Origin: an uncultured Microbacterium sp.
GTDB taxonomy: Bacteria; Actinomycetota; Actinomycetes; Actinomycetales; Microbacteriaceae
Length of the DNA: 64,000 nt
Assembly (NCBI RefSeq): GCF_900078385.1
Contig: NZ_FLQR01000006.1
Coordinates: 486,282 to 550,281 of the forward strand
Direction: 5' to 3'
Below the pieces are notes generated by a model. That model was not told the DNA's origin. It saw only the letters and a list, made by a program, of their open reading frames with translations, and did no database searches. Of the stretch, positions 52,894 to 62,070 are shown one piece after another. Each line of letters starts with the position of its first letter. The first letter of the stretch is position 1. The position numbers and the translations under genes were made by a program.

Positions 52894-53082
52894 CGCCCGG
52901 GGTCTCCGGGACCGAGACGCTGAGATCTCGACCCCGGAGCGACACTCCCCCCGGCGTGTCGGTGGTTCGGCCATCGGCGTGAGCCGAGCTGGAATGGCCT
53001 CCGTAGAGCGCCCCCCAGTGACGCTCCGCCTCCATCCTCTGCACGGCATATGTCGCCCCGTCCAGAAAGATAAATTGTTTCT

Positions 53083-54327
53083 CTACTTCAGTCCGAGCCC
53101 GCCGAGGAAGGCGTTCCCGAAGCGGCCGTGCGGGTCCGTGCGTTTCCGGAGCGCGGCGAAGTCCGCCCATCGCGGGTAGCGCGCGGCCGCATCGGCGCCG
53201 GGAAGGGTGAAGACCTTGCCCCAGTGCGGCCGCGCGGTGCGGGGCAGGGCGGCTTCGAGCTCGGGCAGCAGCGCGGTCACGCCCGGCACGTCGCGCAGCC
53301 ACGTGAAGTGCAGTCCGACGGCGTCGGTCTCGTACGCGGGGCTCAGCCACAGCCGGTCCTCGGCGATCGTGCGCACCTCGCAGACCTGCAGCAGCGGCGC
53401 GATCCGCGGCGCGAGGGTGCGCAGCGCGCCGATGGCGGCGACGGCGTCGGCCCGGGGCACGAGGTACTCGCTCTGCAGCTCCTCCCCTGCCGAGGGCGTG
53501 AAATCCAGGCGGAAGTGCGGCAGTCGGTCGAACCAGGGGCCGGGCTCGCCGCCCTGCACGGTGCAGGGTGCCGGGTCGATGCCGGGGAGCGGATGCCGGG
53601 GGCCCTGCGCCGGGGATCCGCCGAACGCGGCGAGGTCCGGCGCGACGCCGCGCCCCTTCACCCAGACCTGGTCCACGACGTCCGCGGATCGCCACGTCGT
53701 GAACAGGCTCACGGAGTCGCCGGCGCGCTGCAGCTCGTCGAAGCCCTGCAGCGCGGCATCCCACCGCACCCCTTCGAACACCGTCTGCGCGATGTCGTAG
53801 GTGGGGACGACATCGAGCTCGAGCGCCGTGACGACCCCGAGCGCGCCGAGCGATACGACCGCCCCGTCGAAGTCGTCCTCGCCGCGCGCGAGGCGCACGA
53901 TCTCGCCGGAGGCGGTGAGGATCTCGAGGGCTGCGACCTGGGTCGCGAGCGACCCGATCCGCTCGCCGGAGCCGTGCGTCCCGGTCGCGACGGCCCCCGC
54001 GACGGAGATGTGCGGCAGCGACGCCAGGTTGCGCAGCGCCCAGCCGCGCTCGTGCAGCCAGGGGGCGAGGTCGCCGTAGCGCAGACCCCCGGGCACCCGG
54101 ACGGTCCCGCGGGCGCTGTCGATCTGCGGCGCGCCGTCGAGGGCGGCGAGGGAGACGAGCACCCCGTCCGTGTCGGCGATCGGGCTGAAGGAGTGCCGAC
54201 TGCCGAGCACGCGGACCTTCGGCGTCGAGGTGACCACGTCGACGAGTTCGTCGAGCGTCCGCGGCGCGACGAGGCGCTCCGCCGCGTAGGCGATGTTGCC
54301 CGCCCAGTTGGTCCCGGCATCCGTCAT
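53083..54327 (-). CDS. FAD-linked oxidase, alditol/xylitol oxidase type
   Basis: 414-residue VAO-family flavoprotein. The FAD-attachment histidine is in LGSRHSFSPIADT (about residue 45), with VPGGLRYGDLAPWLHERGWALRNLASLPHISVAGA and GTHGSGERIGSLA, and the C-terminal HWGKVF / GRFGNAFL typical of alditol oxidases. It oxidises polyols such as xylitol or sorbitol at C1 to the aldose, making H2O2. GGGAG precedes ATG 54327. It could feed aldoses to the lactone enzymes here, but no linkage is shown. Its 3' flank is AT-rich. Confidence 0.9.
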   Translation of the reverse strand: MTDAGTNWAGNIAYAAERLVAPRTLDELVDVVTSTPKVRVLGSRHSFSPIADTDGVLVSLAALDGAPQIDSARGTVRVPGGLRYGDLAPWLHERGWALRNLASLPHISVAGAVATGTHGSGERIGSLATQVAALEILTASGEIVRLARGEDDFDGAVVSLGALGVVTALELDVVPTYDIAQTVFEGVRWDAALQGFDELQRAGDSVSLFTTWRSADVVDQVWVKGRGVAPDLAAFGGSPAQGPRHPLPGIDPAPCTVQGGEPGPWFDRLPHFRLDFTPSAGEELQSEYLVPRADAVAAIGALRTLAPRIAPLLQVCEVRTIAEDRLWLSPAYETDAVGLHFTWLRDVPGVTALLPELEAALPRTARPHWGKVFTLPGADAAARYPRWADFAALRKRTDPHGRFGNAFLGGLGLK

Positions 54328-54803
54328 GGCAGCTCCCGTCCGATCCGCTCCGGTACGCCGGAGCGCAGTCCATCGTCTCACCGTGTCCCGCTTCGCGCGG
54401 TGGTGCGTCGGTCGACCCGCGCGGAGCGTGAAACCCCCGCGGGAGGGTGTCAAGGCATCCGCGGGTCGCGGCGGCAGCACCCCGACTTCGCGGCGCGCTC
54501 GACCTCGCAGCCACGCTCTCCGCCGTGGGGCTTGGCCGCGCCAGGACTCCGCCGTTGGGATAGGTGCCGGCCGCGGGGCCCCGCCGCCGGCATCTCCGCC
54601 GTCGCGCCCTCTCCATGTCACAGTCGACGCGGGTGGTGCCCCGCCTGACCCACGCAAAGAGTGACACCGCGTGGCAGCGTGTCACGGCATCCGCGGGTCA
54701 CGGCGGTGGCACCCGCGCATTCTGTGACACTGCACGCCGGGCGCCGGACGCCGGGCGCCGGATGCCGCACACCGGGCGCCGGAGGCCGCCTACCGCGCCC
54801 GGG
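54328..54803. repeat. 476-bp gene-free region built of short repeats
   Basis: No convincing gene. It contains an imperfect 37-bp direct repeat (54447-54483 and 54679-54715), several GTGACAC/GTGTCAC elements (including a 7-bp inverted pair at 54661-54667 and 54679-54685, and another copy at 54724-54730), and a 14-bp GC-rich tandem repeat (54736-54749, 54750-54763) with a partial third copy near 54773. The layout suggests decayed copies of a palindromic repeat element. Confidence 0.7.
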
Positions 54804-57800
54804 TCAGATGATGCCCTCGCTCCACCGATCGGGGTTGCCGAAGCGGTGCGCCGTGATCGTGATCGCCTGCTCGTGCAGGAAGGGCAGCAGCTCGATGCGG
54901 CCCGCCGTCGTGACCTCGTTGTCGTACACCGCGAGGTCGGGATCGCCACCGACGGCCTCCGCGAGGGCGCGGTGCAGCGCCGCGACCGACTCCGGCTGCC
55001 CGACGAGCCGCGTCCGCGGCGGATGCGGCTCGCCTGTCGCCGTCATCCGCTCGAGCCACTGCTCATCGCTCTCCACGAACACCGGGATCCCGAGGTCGCC
55101 GAGCGTCCGCCGGACGGCGGCGGGGAGCCCGACGGGCGCGCTCAGGGTCAGCGCGGAGCCGGCGCGGAGGCCGGCGACGACGACCCGGAGAACCCCCTGC
55201 CACAGGGCGTCGCCGGTCGCGCGCACCGCGACGTCCACGGGGCGATAGCGGAAGAGATTCCGCTCGACCTTGAGCTGCGAGACGTCCTTCACCTGACCGA
55301 ACTCCCGATCCCAGGCGAGGGCATCCGACAGCGCGCCACGGCGCAGCCAATCGAAGCCCTCGTAGTCCAGCGACGGCTGGGCCGCCTCGATGAGCGCCGT
55401 GATGCGCGAGTCGAGACCCCGGAGGTGCAGCGTCGACGACGACGTCGCCCCCGTCGACGGGCGCCAGGATCCGAGCCCGATCAGGTAGTTCGGGCCGCCC
55501 GCCTTCGTGCCCGGACCGACCGACGAGCGCTTCCAGCCGCCGAACGGCTGCCGCTGCACGATCGCCCCCGTGATGCCGCGGTTCACGTAGAGGTTCCCCG
55601 CCTCGACGCGTTCCAGCCAGCGCTCGAGGTCGGCGGGGTTCTGCGTGTACAGCCCCGCCGTGAGTCCGTACGAGACGGCGTTCTGCAACTCGATCGCGTG
55701 CGCGAGCGAGGTCGCGTGCATGACCCCGAGGACGGGCCCGAAGAACTCCTCGAGATGCGTGCGCGACCCGGGCCGCACTCCGACGCGGATGCCGGGACGC
55801 CAGAGCCGCCCCTCGAGTCCGGGCGCCGCGACCTCTTCCGGGGCGACGAGCCATTCCTCGCCGGGCTCGAGTGTCGTCAGGGCCCACTGCAGCTTGCCCT
55901 GCGGCGGCTCGACGACCGGGCCGACCTCGCTCAGCGGGTCGCTCGGCGGCCCGACGCGCAGCGAGCGGACGGCATCCACGAGCTGCCGCTTGAACCGCTG
56001 GGAGCGGCCGACGGGTCCCACGAGGATCGCGAGCGACGCCGCCGAGCACTTCTGGCCGGCGTGGCCGAACGCGCTCTTCACGAGATCGGATGCCGCGAGG
56101 TCGAGGTCGGCGGAGGGCATGACGATCATCGCGTTCTTGCCGCTGGTCTCCGCGAGGAGCGGGAGGTCGGGCCGCCACGAGCGGAACAGGGCCGCCGTCT
56201 CCCACGAGCCGGTGAGGATGACGCGATCGACATCGGGGTGCGAGAGGAGCTGCTGCCCGAGGCCGCCCTCGTCGATGTCGACGAGGGCCAGGAGGTCGCG
56301 CGGCACACCGGCCGCCCACAGCGCCTCCGCGACGACGGCGGCGCACCGGCGCGCCTGCGGCGCCGGTTTGAACACGACGGCGGAACCCGCGGCGAGCGCC
56401 GCGAGCACGCCACCGGCGGGGATCGCGATCGGGAAGTTCCAGGGCGGCGTGACGACGGTCAACCGCGCCGGGACGAACACCGCGCCGCTCACCCGGTCGA
56501 GCTCGCGCGCCGTCGCGGCGTAGTAGTTCGCGAAGTCGACGGCCTCGCTGATCTCCACGTCCGCTTCGGCGAAGACCTTCCCGGTCTCCGACGCCGCGAC
56601 CTCGATGAGCTCGCCGCGCCGGTCCTCGAGGGCGCGCGCGGCGGCCTGGAGGACCGCGGCACGGTCGGCGGCGGGAGTGGCACCCCACGTCTCGGCGGCG
56701 GATCGGGCCCGCGCGACGACGGCCTCGAGGGCGGCCTCGTCGTCCACCCGGGCGGCGCTGATCGTGGCATCCCCGGCCGTCGACGTGGCGACGCGGGCGA
56801 GGATGTCGCGGGCCCAGGCCCGGTTCGCCGGGAGCGAGGGGTCGGAGTCCGGGGCGTTGTCGAATCCGGGTGCACCCGCAGCGGCGCGGGTCTCCCGCGT
56901 CGCGAAGACGGCGGTCTCCACGAACGCCTCACCCCCGAAGAGCAGTTCGTGCGCGGCGGGCTCGAGCGGCTGGGTGTCGCCGGGCTCCGCGGCCTCCTCC
57001 GCCGTCGAGGAGCGCGCGATGCCCAGCACGGCCTGCGTGAGGTCGGACTCCTCCGGCGCGTCGCGGGTGAGTCGAGGCGCGTCGGCCGCGGCCGTCACCT
57101 CGGTGCGGTCCTGCACGCGGTGCGGGCCCGTCGTCAGGGCGGGGTCAGCGGCGCGCTCCAGCGAGGCCAGGAAGCGCCGCTCCTCGCGGGTGAACATCCG
57201 CGGGTCTTCGACGAGGTCGAACGCGGCGGAGAGGAAGTTGTCGCTCGACGCGTTCTCTTCGAGGCGGCGCACGAGGTAGCTGATGGCGACGTCGAACTCG
57301 TCGGGCGACACAACCGGCACGTAGAGCAGGACGTGCCCGACCTCGCGGGCGACCGCCTCGACCTGGCCCTGCGCCATCCCGAGCAGCATCTCGAACTCGA
57401 TGTCGTCGCGGACACCCCGCTCACCGGCGAGCAGCCACGCATAGGCGATGTCGAACAGGTTGTGCCCCGCGACCCCGATCCGCACGGCGGCGGTGCTCTC
57501 GGCCCGCAGCGCCTCGTCCAGGCACCGCACGTAGTTGGCGTCCGAGTCGAGCTTGGACCCGTAGGTGGCGAGCGGCCAGCCGTGCATCACGGCATCCACC
57601 CGCTCCATCGCGAGGTTCGCACCCTTCACGAGCCGGATCTTGATGCGTGCGCCACCGGCCGCGACGCGGCTCTGCGCCCAGGCCGTCAGCTGACGCAGGG
57701 CCGGGAGCGCGTCCGGCAGGTACGCCTGCAGCACGATGCCCGCCTCGAGTCCTTGCAGACGGGGGTCCTCGAGGATGCGCGTGAAGACGGCGATCGTCAG

Positions 57801-58499
57801 GTCGAGGTCGCGGTACTCCTCCATGTCGAGGTTGATGAAGGTCCCGTCGGAGGATGCCGTGACGTACAGCGGCAGCAGGCGCTCGACGACGGCGTCGACG
57901 ACCTCGTCGAACGCCCACATCGAGATGTGGCTCGCGATGGCGGAGACCTTGACGGAGACGTAGTCGACGTCGTCGCGACGGACGAGGTCGTGGATGCCGT
58001 CGAGCCGGCGCAGCGCCTCGCCCTCACCGAGGACGGCCTCGCCGAGGAGGTTGAGGTTCAGTCGGGCCCCGGACTCGCGGATCTTCGCGATCGCCGGGCC
58101 GAGCTTGTCCGGGCGGGCGTCGACGACGAGGTGTCCGACCATCTCCCGGAGGACGCGGCGCGCGATCGGCACGGTCGGCGCAGGCAGCACCGGGGCGACC
58201 GCGCCTCCCGCGCGGACCGCGCCGCGCAGGAACCAGGGCAGGAAGCCGGGGACGAGCGGGGCGACGCGCTGAAGATTGGATGCCGCCGCCGCCAGGCTCT
58301 CGGGGCGCATGACCCCGTCCACGAACCCGATCGTGAAGGGCAGTCCGTTCGGATCCTTCAGGACGCCGGCGAGGCGTTCGGCGGAGGGGTCGACATCGGC
58401 GTCGGCGGATTCGGCGACCCAGCGCTGCGCGAGTTCGATGGCTCGCGTCGCCAGGTCCGCGTGGGGCGCTTGTGGCGCCACGGAAGAGGTGTTGGGCAT
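54804..58499 (-). CDS. putA: Bifunctional proline dehydrogenase / glutamate-semialdehyde dehydrogenase
   Basis: 1231 residues. The proline dehydrogenase barrel (about 80-420) shows LNLLGEAVLGEGEA, DYVSVKVSAIASHI, LQAYLPDA and RLVKGAN. The aldehyde dehydrogenase domain (about 560-1040) has PWNFPIAIPAGG, AETSGKNAMIV and catalytic Cys about 818 in GHAGQKCSAAS. A C-terminal P5C-dehydrogenase-like extension follows. It oxidises proline to glutamate via P5C, and also accepts the semialdehyde made by RocD. No N-terminal DNA-binding domain. It starts leaderless at ATG 58499. Confidence 0.95.
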   Translation of the reverse strand: MPNTSSVAPQAPHADLATRAIELAQRWVAESADADVDPSAERLAGVLKDPNGLPFTIGFVDGVMRPESLAAAASNLQRVAPLVPGFLPWFLRGAVRAGGAVAPVLPAPTVPIARRVLREMVGHLVVDARPDKLGPAIAKIRESGARLNLNLLGEAVLGEGEALRRLDGIHDLVRRDDVDYVSVKVSAIASHISMWAFDEVVDAVVERLLPLYVTASSDGTFINLDMEEYRDLDLTIAVFTRILEDPRLQGLEAGIVLQAYLPDALPALRQLTAWAQSRVAAGGARIKIRLVKGANLAMERVDAVMHGWPLATYGSKLDSDANYVRCLDEALRAESTAAVRIGVAGHNLFDIAYAWLLAGERGVRDDIEFEMLLGMAQGQVEAVAREVGHVLLYVPVVSPDEFDVAISYLVRRLEENASSDNFLSAAFDLVEDPRMFTREERRFLASLERAADPALTTGPHRVQDRTEVTAAADAPRLTRDAPEESDLTQAVLGIARSSTAEEAAEPGDTQPLEPAAHELLFGGEAFVETAVFATRETRAAAGAPGFDNAPDSDPSLPANRAWARDILARVATSTAGDATISAARVDDEAALEAVVARARSAAETWGATPAADRAAVLQAAARALEDRRGELIEVAASETGKVFAEADVEISEAVDFANYYAATARELDRVSGAVFVPARLTVVTPPWNFPIAIPAGGVLAALAAGSAVVFKPAPQARRCAAVVAEALWAAGVPRDLLALVDIDEGGLGQQLLSHPDVDRVILTGSWETAALFRSWRPDLPLLAETSGKNAMIVMPSADLDLAASDLVKSAFGHAGQKCSAASLAILVGPVGRSQRFKRQLVDAVRSLRVGPPSDPLSEVGPVVEPPQGKLQWALTTLEPGEEWLVAPEEVAAPGLEGRLWRPGIRVGVRPGSRTHLEEFFGPVLGVMHATSLAHAIELQNAVSYGLTAGLYTQNPADLERWLERVEAGNLYVNRGITGAIVQRQPFGGWKRSSVGPGTKAGGPNYLIGLGSWRPSTGATSSSTLHLRGLDSRITALIEAAQPSLDYEGFDWLRRGALSDALAWDREFGQVKDVSQLKVERNLFRYRPVDVAVRATGDALWQGVLRVVVAGLRAGSALTLSAPVGLPAAVRRTLGDLGIPVFVESDEQWLERMTATGEPHPPRTRLVGQPESVAALHRALAEAVGGDPDLAVYDNEVTTAGRIELLPFLHEQAITITAHRFGNPDRWSEGII

Positions 58500-58512
58500 G
58501 GCGACAACTCTA
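58500..58512 (-). promoter_or_regulatory. -10 box of the leaderless putA transcript
   Basis: TAGAGT (58512-58507), seven bases, ATG 58499. It lies back-to-back with the divergent promoter at 58531; only 43 bp separate the two start codons. Confidence 0.65.
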
Positions 58513-58530
58513 CGGAGGAACGCGTCCACC

Positions 58531-58542
58531 TAGGCTGTGCGT
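58531..58542 (+). promoter_or_regulatory. -10 box of the leaderless transcript for the exported-protein operon
   Basis: TAGGCT (58531-58536), six bases, GTG 58543. The in-frame GTG at 58537 would lie upstream of the predicted transcription start, so 58543 is preferred. Confidence 0.6.
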
Positions 58543-59175
58543 GTGACGACGACGGAGCCCCCCGCCCGCCCGCGCGTCTCGTCGTTCTCGCGACTGCGGG
58601 CCGCGGCCGACCGGGTGCCCACGAAATGGTTCGCCGCGATCGCGACGGGACTCTTCCTCGCGGCCACCGCGGCGTTCGGCGGACTCGCGACCGCTGCGGC
58701 CGAGCCGGTCGCCGAACTCGAGGTCGGGCAGACGCACACCGGGCCGCTGTACGCGCTGTCGGTGGACCGTGCGTTCCTCTTCGACGAGCTCGCCGAGGCC
58801 GGCGCGTACCCCGGGGAGGGACAGCGCGTGCTGGCGCTGCGGATCACGGTGGAGAACGTGTGGACCGCGCCGGAGGGGTTCAGCGGCATGCGCGAGACGC
58901 TGTCGATCGCGGCGCCCGGTGCGGAGCTGACGTCGATGGCTCGGATCGACGACGCGACGACGAACCCGCGACTGCAGCCCGGCGTTCCCGCGGAGCTGGC
59001 GGTCGCCTGGCTCATCCCGGACGACGCGCTGGCCGACGGCGACGACGTCACGGTGACCGTGAGCGATCCCACCCTGCGAACCGGCCAGGCCGTCACGAGC
59101 GGTCAGTGGTGGGACGACCCCGTTCCGATCGCCCAGGTGACCCTGCCGGTCGAGTACCGCCCGGGGGACCAATGA
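58543..59175 (+). CDS. Membrane-anchored exported protein 1, unknown function (DUF4352-like)
   Basis: 210 residues: a cytoplasmic Arg-rich N-terminus, one hydrophobic segment (about 32-55) acting as signal anchor, then an extracellular beta-sandwich (about 60-205). The pattern GQRVLALRITVENVW followed by polar strands resembles DUF4352-type domains, but similarity is weak. The stop overlaps the next start (ATGA). First of three coupled genes that all have one N-terminal membrane segment and a beta domain. Function not known. Confidence 0.8.
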   Translation: MTTTEPPARPRVSSFSRLRAAADRVPTKWFAAIATGLFLAATAAFGGLATAAAEPVAELEVGQTHTGPLYALSVDRAFLFDELAEAGAYPGEGQRVLALRITVENVWTAPEGFSGMRETLSIAAPGAELTSMARIDDATTNPRLQPGVPAELAVAWLIPDDALADGDDVTVTVSDPTLRTGQAVTSGQWWDDPVPIAQVTLPVEYRPGDQ

Positions 59176-59714
59176 AGCCCTGGCTGACGTGGACCCTCGG
59201 TGTCGCCTTCGTGGTCGGCGCATGGTTCGTGGCGTTCGCGACGCCGCCGGAGGACGCCCGCGAGGCGCCCTTCGTCGTCACGGCATCCGTCGGAGAGCAG
59301 GCCACCGGTCGCGACATCGTCGCGACCGTCGAGGGACTCCGGCGCGCGGACACGCTGATCGACGGAGGCTGGTCGGCCGAGGGGAATTGGCTCGTCGTCG
59401 ATCTGTCGATCTCGTCGCGGGTGAGCCCCCGCACCCTCGCCCACGCGACGCTCCGCGTCGGCGACCGCACGTTCGCCGCGACCGAGCGCGCCGACGGCTC
59501 GCTCTACCAGCAGGGCCTCACGGCCGGCGTGCCCCGCCGCGGCAGCATCGCCTTCGAGCTGCCGGCCGACCTCGAGGCGGAGGAAGCCGTGCTGCGTCTC
59601 GCGACGCTGGGCGAGACCCGTCTCGATTCGGTCATCGAGCTCCCGGTGCCCATGGCCGAGATCGAGCGCTCCGCCGAGGCGGAGCTGCACCCCCGCGAAT
59701 GGGCCCGGCCGTGA
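59172..59714 (+). CDS. Membrane-anchored exported protein 2, unknown function
   Basis: 180 residues. The first helix (about 3-24) is followed by a beta-rich extracytoplasmic domain (GNWLVVDLSISSRVSP, LRVGDRTFAATERADG, FELPADLEAEEAVLRLA). Similar in size and layout to its neighbours and perhaps paralogous. Coupled upstream by ATGA and downstream by GTGA. No recognised catalytic motif. Confidence 0.8.
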   Translation: MKPWLTWTLGVAFVVGAWFVAFATPPEDAREAPFVVTASVGEQATGRDIVATVEGLRRADTLIDGGWSAEGNWLVVDLSISSRVSPRTLAHATLRVGDRTFAATERADGSLYQQGLTAGVPRRGSIAFELPADLEAEEAVLRLATLGETRLDSVIELPVPMAEIERSAEAELHPREWARP

Positions 59715-60226
59715 ACGCGTGGTGGCGCCGCAACGGGATCGCCCTCCTGGTGCTGGCGGTGCTCGTGCCGGTCGGCGGGATCGGGATCAGCCAGCACGAG
59801 CGCACCGCCCTCGCGGGATCCGGTTCGGATGCCGTGACGGCGGGGCCCTCCGGGTCGGTCGACGTCGCCGGGATCACGGTGGGCCCGGCGACCGCCGAGT
59901 TCGAGAGGATGGACAGCGCTCCCCGGGGGACCCGTGTCGTCACGGTGCACCTCCCCGTCGACACGCACGGCGACGACATGTCGTGCCTCTCCCCCGTGCT
60001 GCGGGAGACCGACGGCCTGCAGCGCTCGTGGCGCGAGTCGGCGCTGGAGCTCGGCTTGGACTCCTTCGACACGGCTCGCCCCACCTCCTGTCCCACCGAT
60101 GCCGGACGCTGGTTCACCCTGGTCACGAGCTATCTCGTGCCGGCGGACGCGACCGGCCCCTTCCACGTCGACCTCACCTGGGCGGATGCGCTGCCGGAGT
60201 TCGCCCGCCTGCGCGTCGAACCCTGA
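59711..60226 (+). CDS. Membrane-anchored exported protein 3, unknown function
   Basis: 171 residues: a short cytoplasmic MNAWWRRNG, one membrane segment (about 9-26), then an extracellular domain with two cysteines (DDMSCLSPVL, RPTSCPTD) that could form a disulfide. GTG 59711 overlaps the preceding stop. Its stop is one base from the stop of the convergent membrane-protein gene. Function unknown. Confidence 0.8.
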   Translation: MNAWWRRNGIALLVLAVLVPVGGIGISQHERTALAGSGSDAVTAGPSGSVDVAGITVGPATAEFERMDSAPRGTRVVTVHLPVDTHGDDMSCLSPVLRETDGLQRSWRESALELGLDSFDTARPTSCPTDAGRWFTLVTSYLVPADATGPFHVDLTWADALPEFARLRVEP

Positions 60227-60227
60227 C

Positions 60228-61454
60228 TCAGGCTGCGACGAGTTCGGGCGCCGTCAGCCGCCCCACGACACGGTCGTACGCGGAGGCCACGACGATGAGC
60301 CGCAGCGGCTCGATGAGCAGAGCGGGCACCGAGAACACGATCGTGGAGGCGGGCAGCCAGAACTCGGCGAACGACTGGGGCCCCACGAGACGGGTGAGCG
60401 CGATGCCGAGGAGGGAATCGAGTGCCAGCACGATCGTGAAGAGGAGCACGTAGCCGCCGATGAGCGCGGGCCCGGCCCGCCACATCAGCACGACCGCCTG
60501 CACGATGGGGCGGAACCGGGCGACGATCTGGCCCCACAGGTCGCTCGAGCGGCGGCGCGTCCACGCCGGAAGCCGGCCGAAGCGGGTGCGCGCGCGGTCG
60601 ACGATCGCGCCCCGCACGCGCGCCGGGGGCGGCGCGACGGCCTGGCCGAAGATGACGCCCGCGACCGCCAGCCACGCGAGCGGCAGGAGGAGGATGCCGC
60701 CGGCCTCGCCGAGGAGCCACTCGACGCCATCCCAGACCCATGCCACGGGAGCGACCTGGGCCGCGAGCCACTCGCGGAGATCCGCGAGCCAGACCATGGC
60801 CTGCCGCGAGTCGACCCACGACCCGACGGCGTCGAACGCCTGCGACAGCAGGAGCGCCGACCACACGACCCAGAGGGCCTCCAGGTACACCGCGAGCACC
60901 ACGATGCTCTTCGAGAGGCGGCCCTTGTACCGCCCGTACGCCCAGCGCAGCACGAATGCGGCGACGATGATGCCGACGGTCAGCGGCGAGAACGACAGCT
61001 CGCCGGCGGCCCCGTCGCCGCCGGATTCGAGGCCGAGGATGCTCTCGTTCGCGATCAGTCCCGAGTTGATCTCCAGCACGCGCGAGTAATACGCGTTGGC
61101 GTCATCGCGCAGGTACCCCCAGGCGGCGTAGAACGCGACGAACACGAGGATCGAGCCGAGCAGGGCGTCGGTGAAGGCGCGGCGGCGCGCCGCGGGCTCA
61201 TCCGGCAGCGGCGCGATGACGCCGAGCGTGCGCAGGCCGCTGCGGAGCACCAGCAGCATCGACACCAGCGCAACGAGTCGCACGACGATGACGAGCGGGA
61301 ACAGCAGCGCGCCGACGACGGCGGAGTACGCGCCGACGAATCCGAACGCCTCGATGGCGACGTACTGGAGGAGGTTCCCCGCGAGGTAGATCGCGACCAG
61401 CAGCGGACCGTGGCTGAGGACCAGTCGCCCCGCAGTCCGCAGCATCGTCAGCAC
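60228..61454 (-). CDS. Multi-pass membrane protein, unknown function
   Basis: 408 residues with about eight hydrophobic segments. A polar stretch in the middle (about residues 180-260) and a conserved-looking basic cytoplasmic loop (VRGAIVDRARTRFGRLPAWTRRR) are notable. Start GTG 61454, leaderless by TAGCGT six bases upstream. I recognise no family. Tail-to-tail with the three exported proteins with only one base between stop codons, so they may share a function. Confidence 0.8.
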   Translation of the reverse strand: MLTMLRTAGRLVLSHGPLLVAIYLAGNLLQYVAIEAFGFVGAYSAVVGALLFPLVIVVRLVALVSMLLVLRSGLRTLGVIAPLPDEPAARRRAFTDALLGSILVFVAFYAAWGYLRDDANAYYSRVLEINSGLIANESILGLESGGDGAAGELSFSPLTVGIIVAAFVLRWAYGRYKGRLSKSIVVLAVYLEALWVVWSALLLSQAFDAVGSWVDSRQAMVWLADLREWLAAQVAPVAWVWDGVEWLLGEAGGILLLPLAWLAVAGVIFGQAVAPPPARVRGAIVDRARTRFGRLPAWTRRRSSDLWGQIVARFRPIVQAVVLMWRAGPALIGGYVLLFTIVLALDSLLGIALTRLVGPQSFAEFWLPASTIVFSVPALLIEPLRLIVVASAYDRVVGRLTAPELVAA

Positions 61455-61466
61455 GGCCCTACGCTA
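61455..61466 (-). promoter_or_regulatory. -10 box of the leaderless membrane-protein transcript
   Basis: TAGCGT (61466-61461) lies six bases before GTG 61454. Confidence 0.6.
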
Positions 61467-61495
61467 GCGCCCCGCGGAGCGCCTGCCCGGCGAGG

Positions 61496-62056
61496 TCAGT
61501 CCCAGAGGCTCGGCGCGGCGGCCTTCGTCGAGGGCAGCGCGGACCCGGTCACCCAGGCCTCGACCCAGTCGGGCAGCGGAGGGAGGTCGTCGGGGCGGTG
61601 CAGGGCGGAGAAGAGCTCCTCGATCGGCACGACGCCCCCGGTGCGGCGCAGGAAACGGGCTCGCACGATCATCTCGGCGTACACCTCGCCGTCGACCACG
61701 GCGCGGTGGATCTGGTAGACCGCCTTGTCGTCGTGACCGTAGAGGCGCGACTCGACCGTGAACGGCTGCCACAGCTCGAGCGACTTCCGGAAGCTGATGG
61801 TCTCGTTCGCGACGACGGCGTACCAGCCGCGTTCGTTCATGGCATCCCAGATGCCGGTGCGGATGAGCAGGTCGAACCGGCCGAGGTCGAAGAGGGAGGC
61901 GTAGCGCCCGTTGTTCATATGCCGGAGCAGGTCGATGTCGGTGGGGAGCGTCCGCAGCCGCACCCGGCCGACACTGGTCGGCGGGATGGGGCCGCGACGG
62001 CGCAACATCGTCTTGGCGCGCAGGATCGTCAGCAGGGTCCGCCACCATACGTTCAC
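61496..62056 (-). CDS. Hotdog-fold acyl-CoA thioesterase-like protein
   Basis: 186 residues of the 4HBT/thioesterase superfamily. The conserved TDIDLLRHMNNGRYASLFDLGR segment (about 39-60) contains the active-site Asp/His/Asn region, followed by VVANETISFRKSLELWQPFTVES. It probably hydrolyses acyl-CoA thioesters; the acyl group is unknown. Start GTG 62056 with TAGCAT eight bases upstream. Confidence 0.85.
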   Translation of the reverse strand: MNVWWRTLLTILRAKTMLRRRGPIPPTSVGRVRLRTLPTDIDLLRHMNNGRYASLFDLGRFDLLIRTGIWDAMNERGWYAVVANETISFRKSLELWQPFTVESRLYGHDDKAVYQIHRAVVDGEVYAEMIVRARFLRRTGGVVPIEELFSALHRPDDLPPLPDWVEAWVTGSALPSTKAAAPSLWD

Positions 62057-62070
62057 GAAGCGCGATGCTA
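62057..62070 (-). promoter_or_regulatory. -10 box of the leaderless thioesterase transcript
   Basis: TAGCAT (62070-62065) lies eight bases before GTG 62056. No ribosome-binding site. Confidence 0.5.

Noticed and set aside
52894..53082. Possible small minus-strand gene (MEAERHWGALYGG...) between TetR and the alditol oxidase
   Set aside because: Overlaps the end of the TetR gene, lacks a ribosome site and has no recognised domain; likely chance.
54564..59172. A very long plus-strand frame opposite putA joining the small exported gene
   Set aside because: It is the reverse-frame shadow of putA, common in high-GC genes; only 59172-59714 of it reads like a protein.
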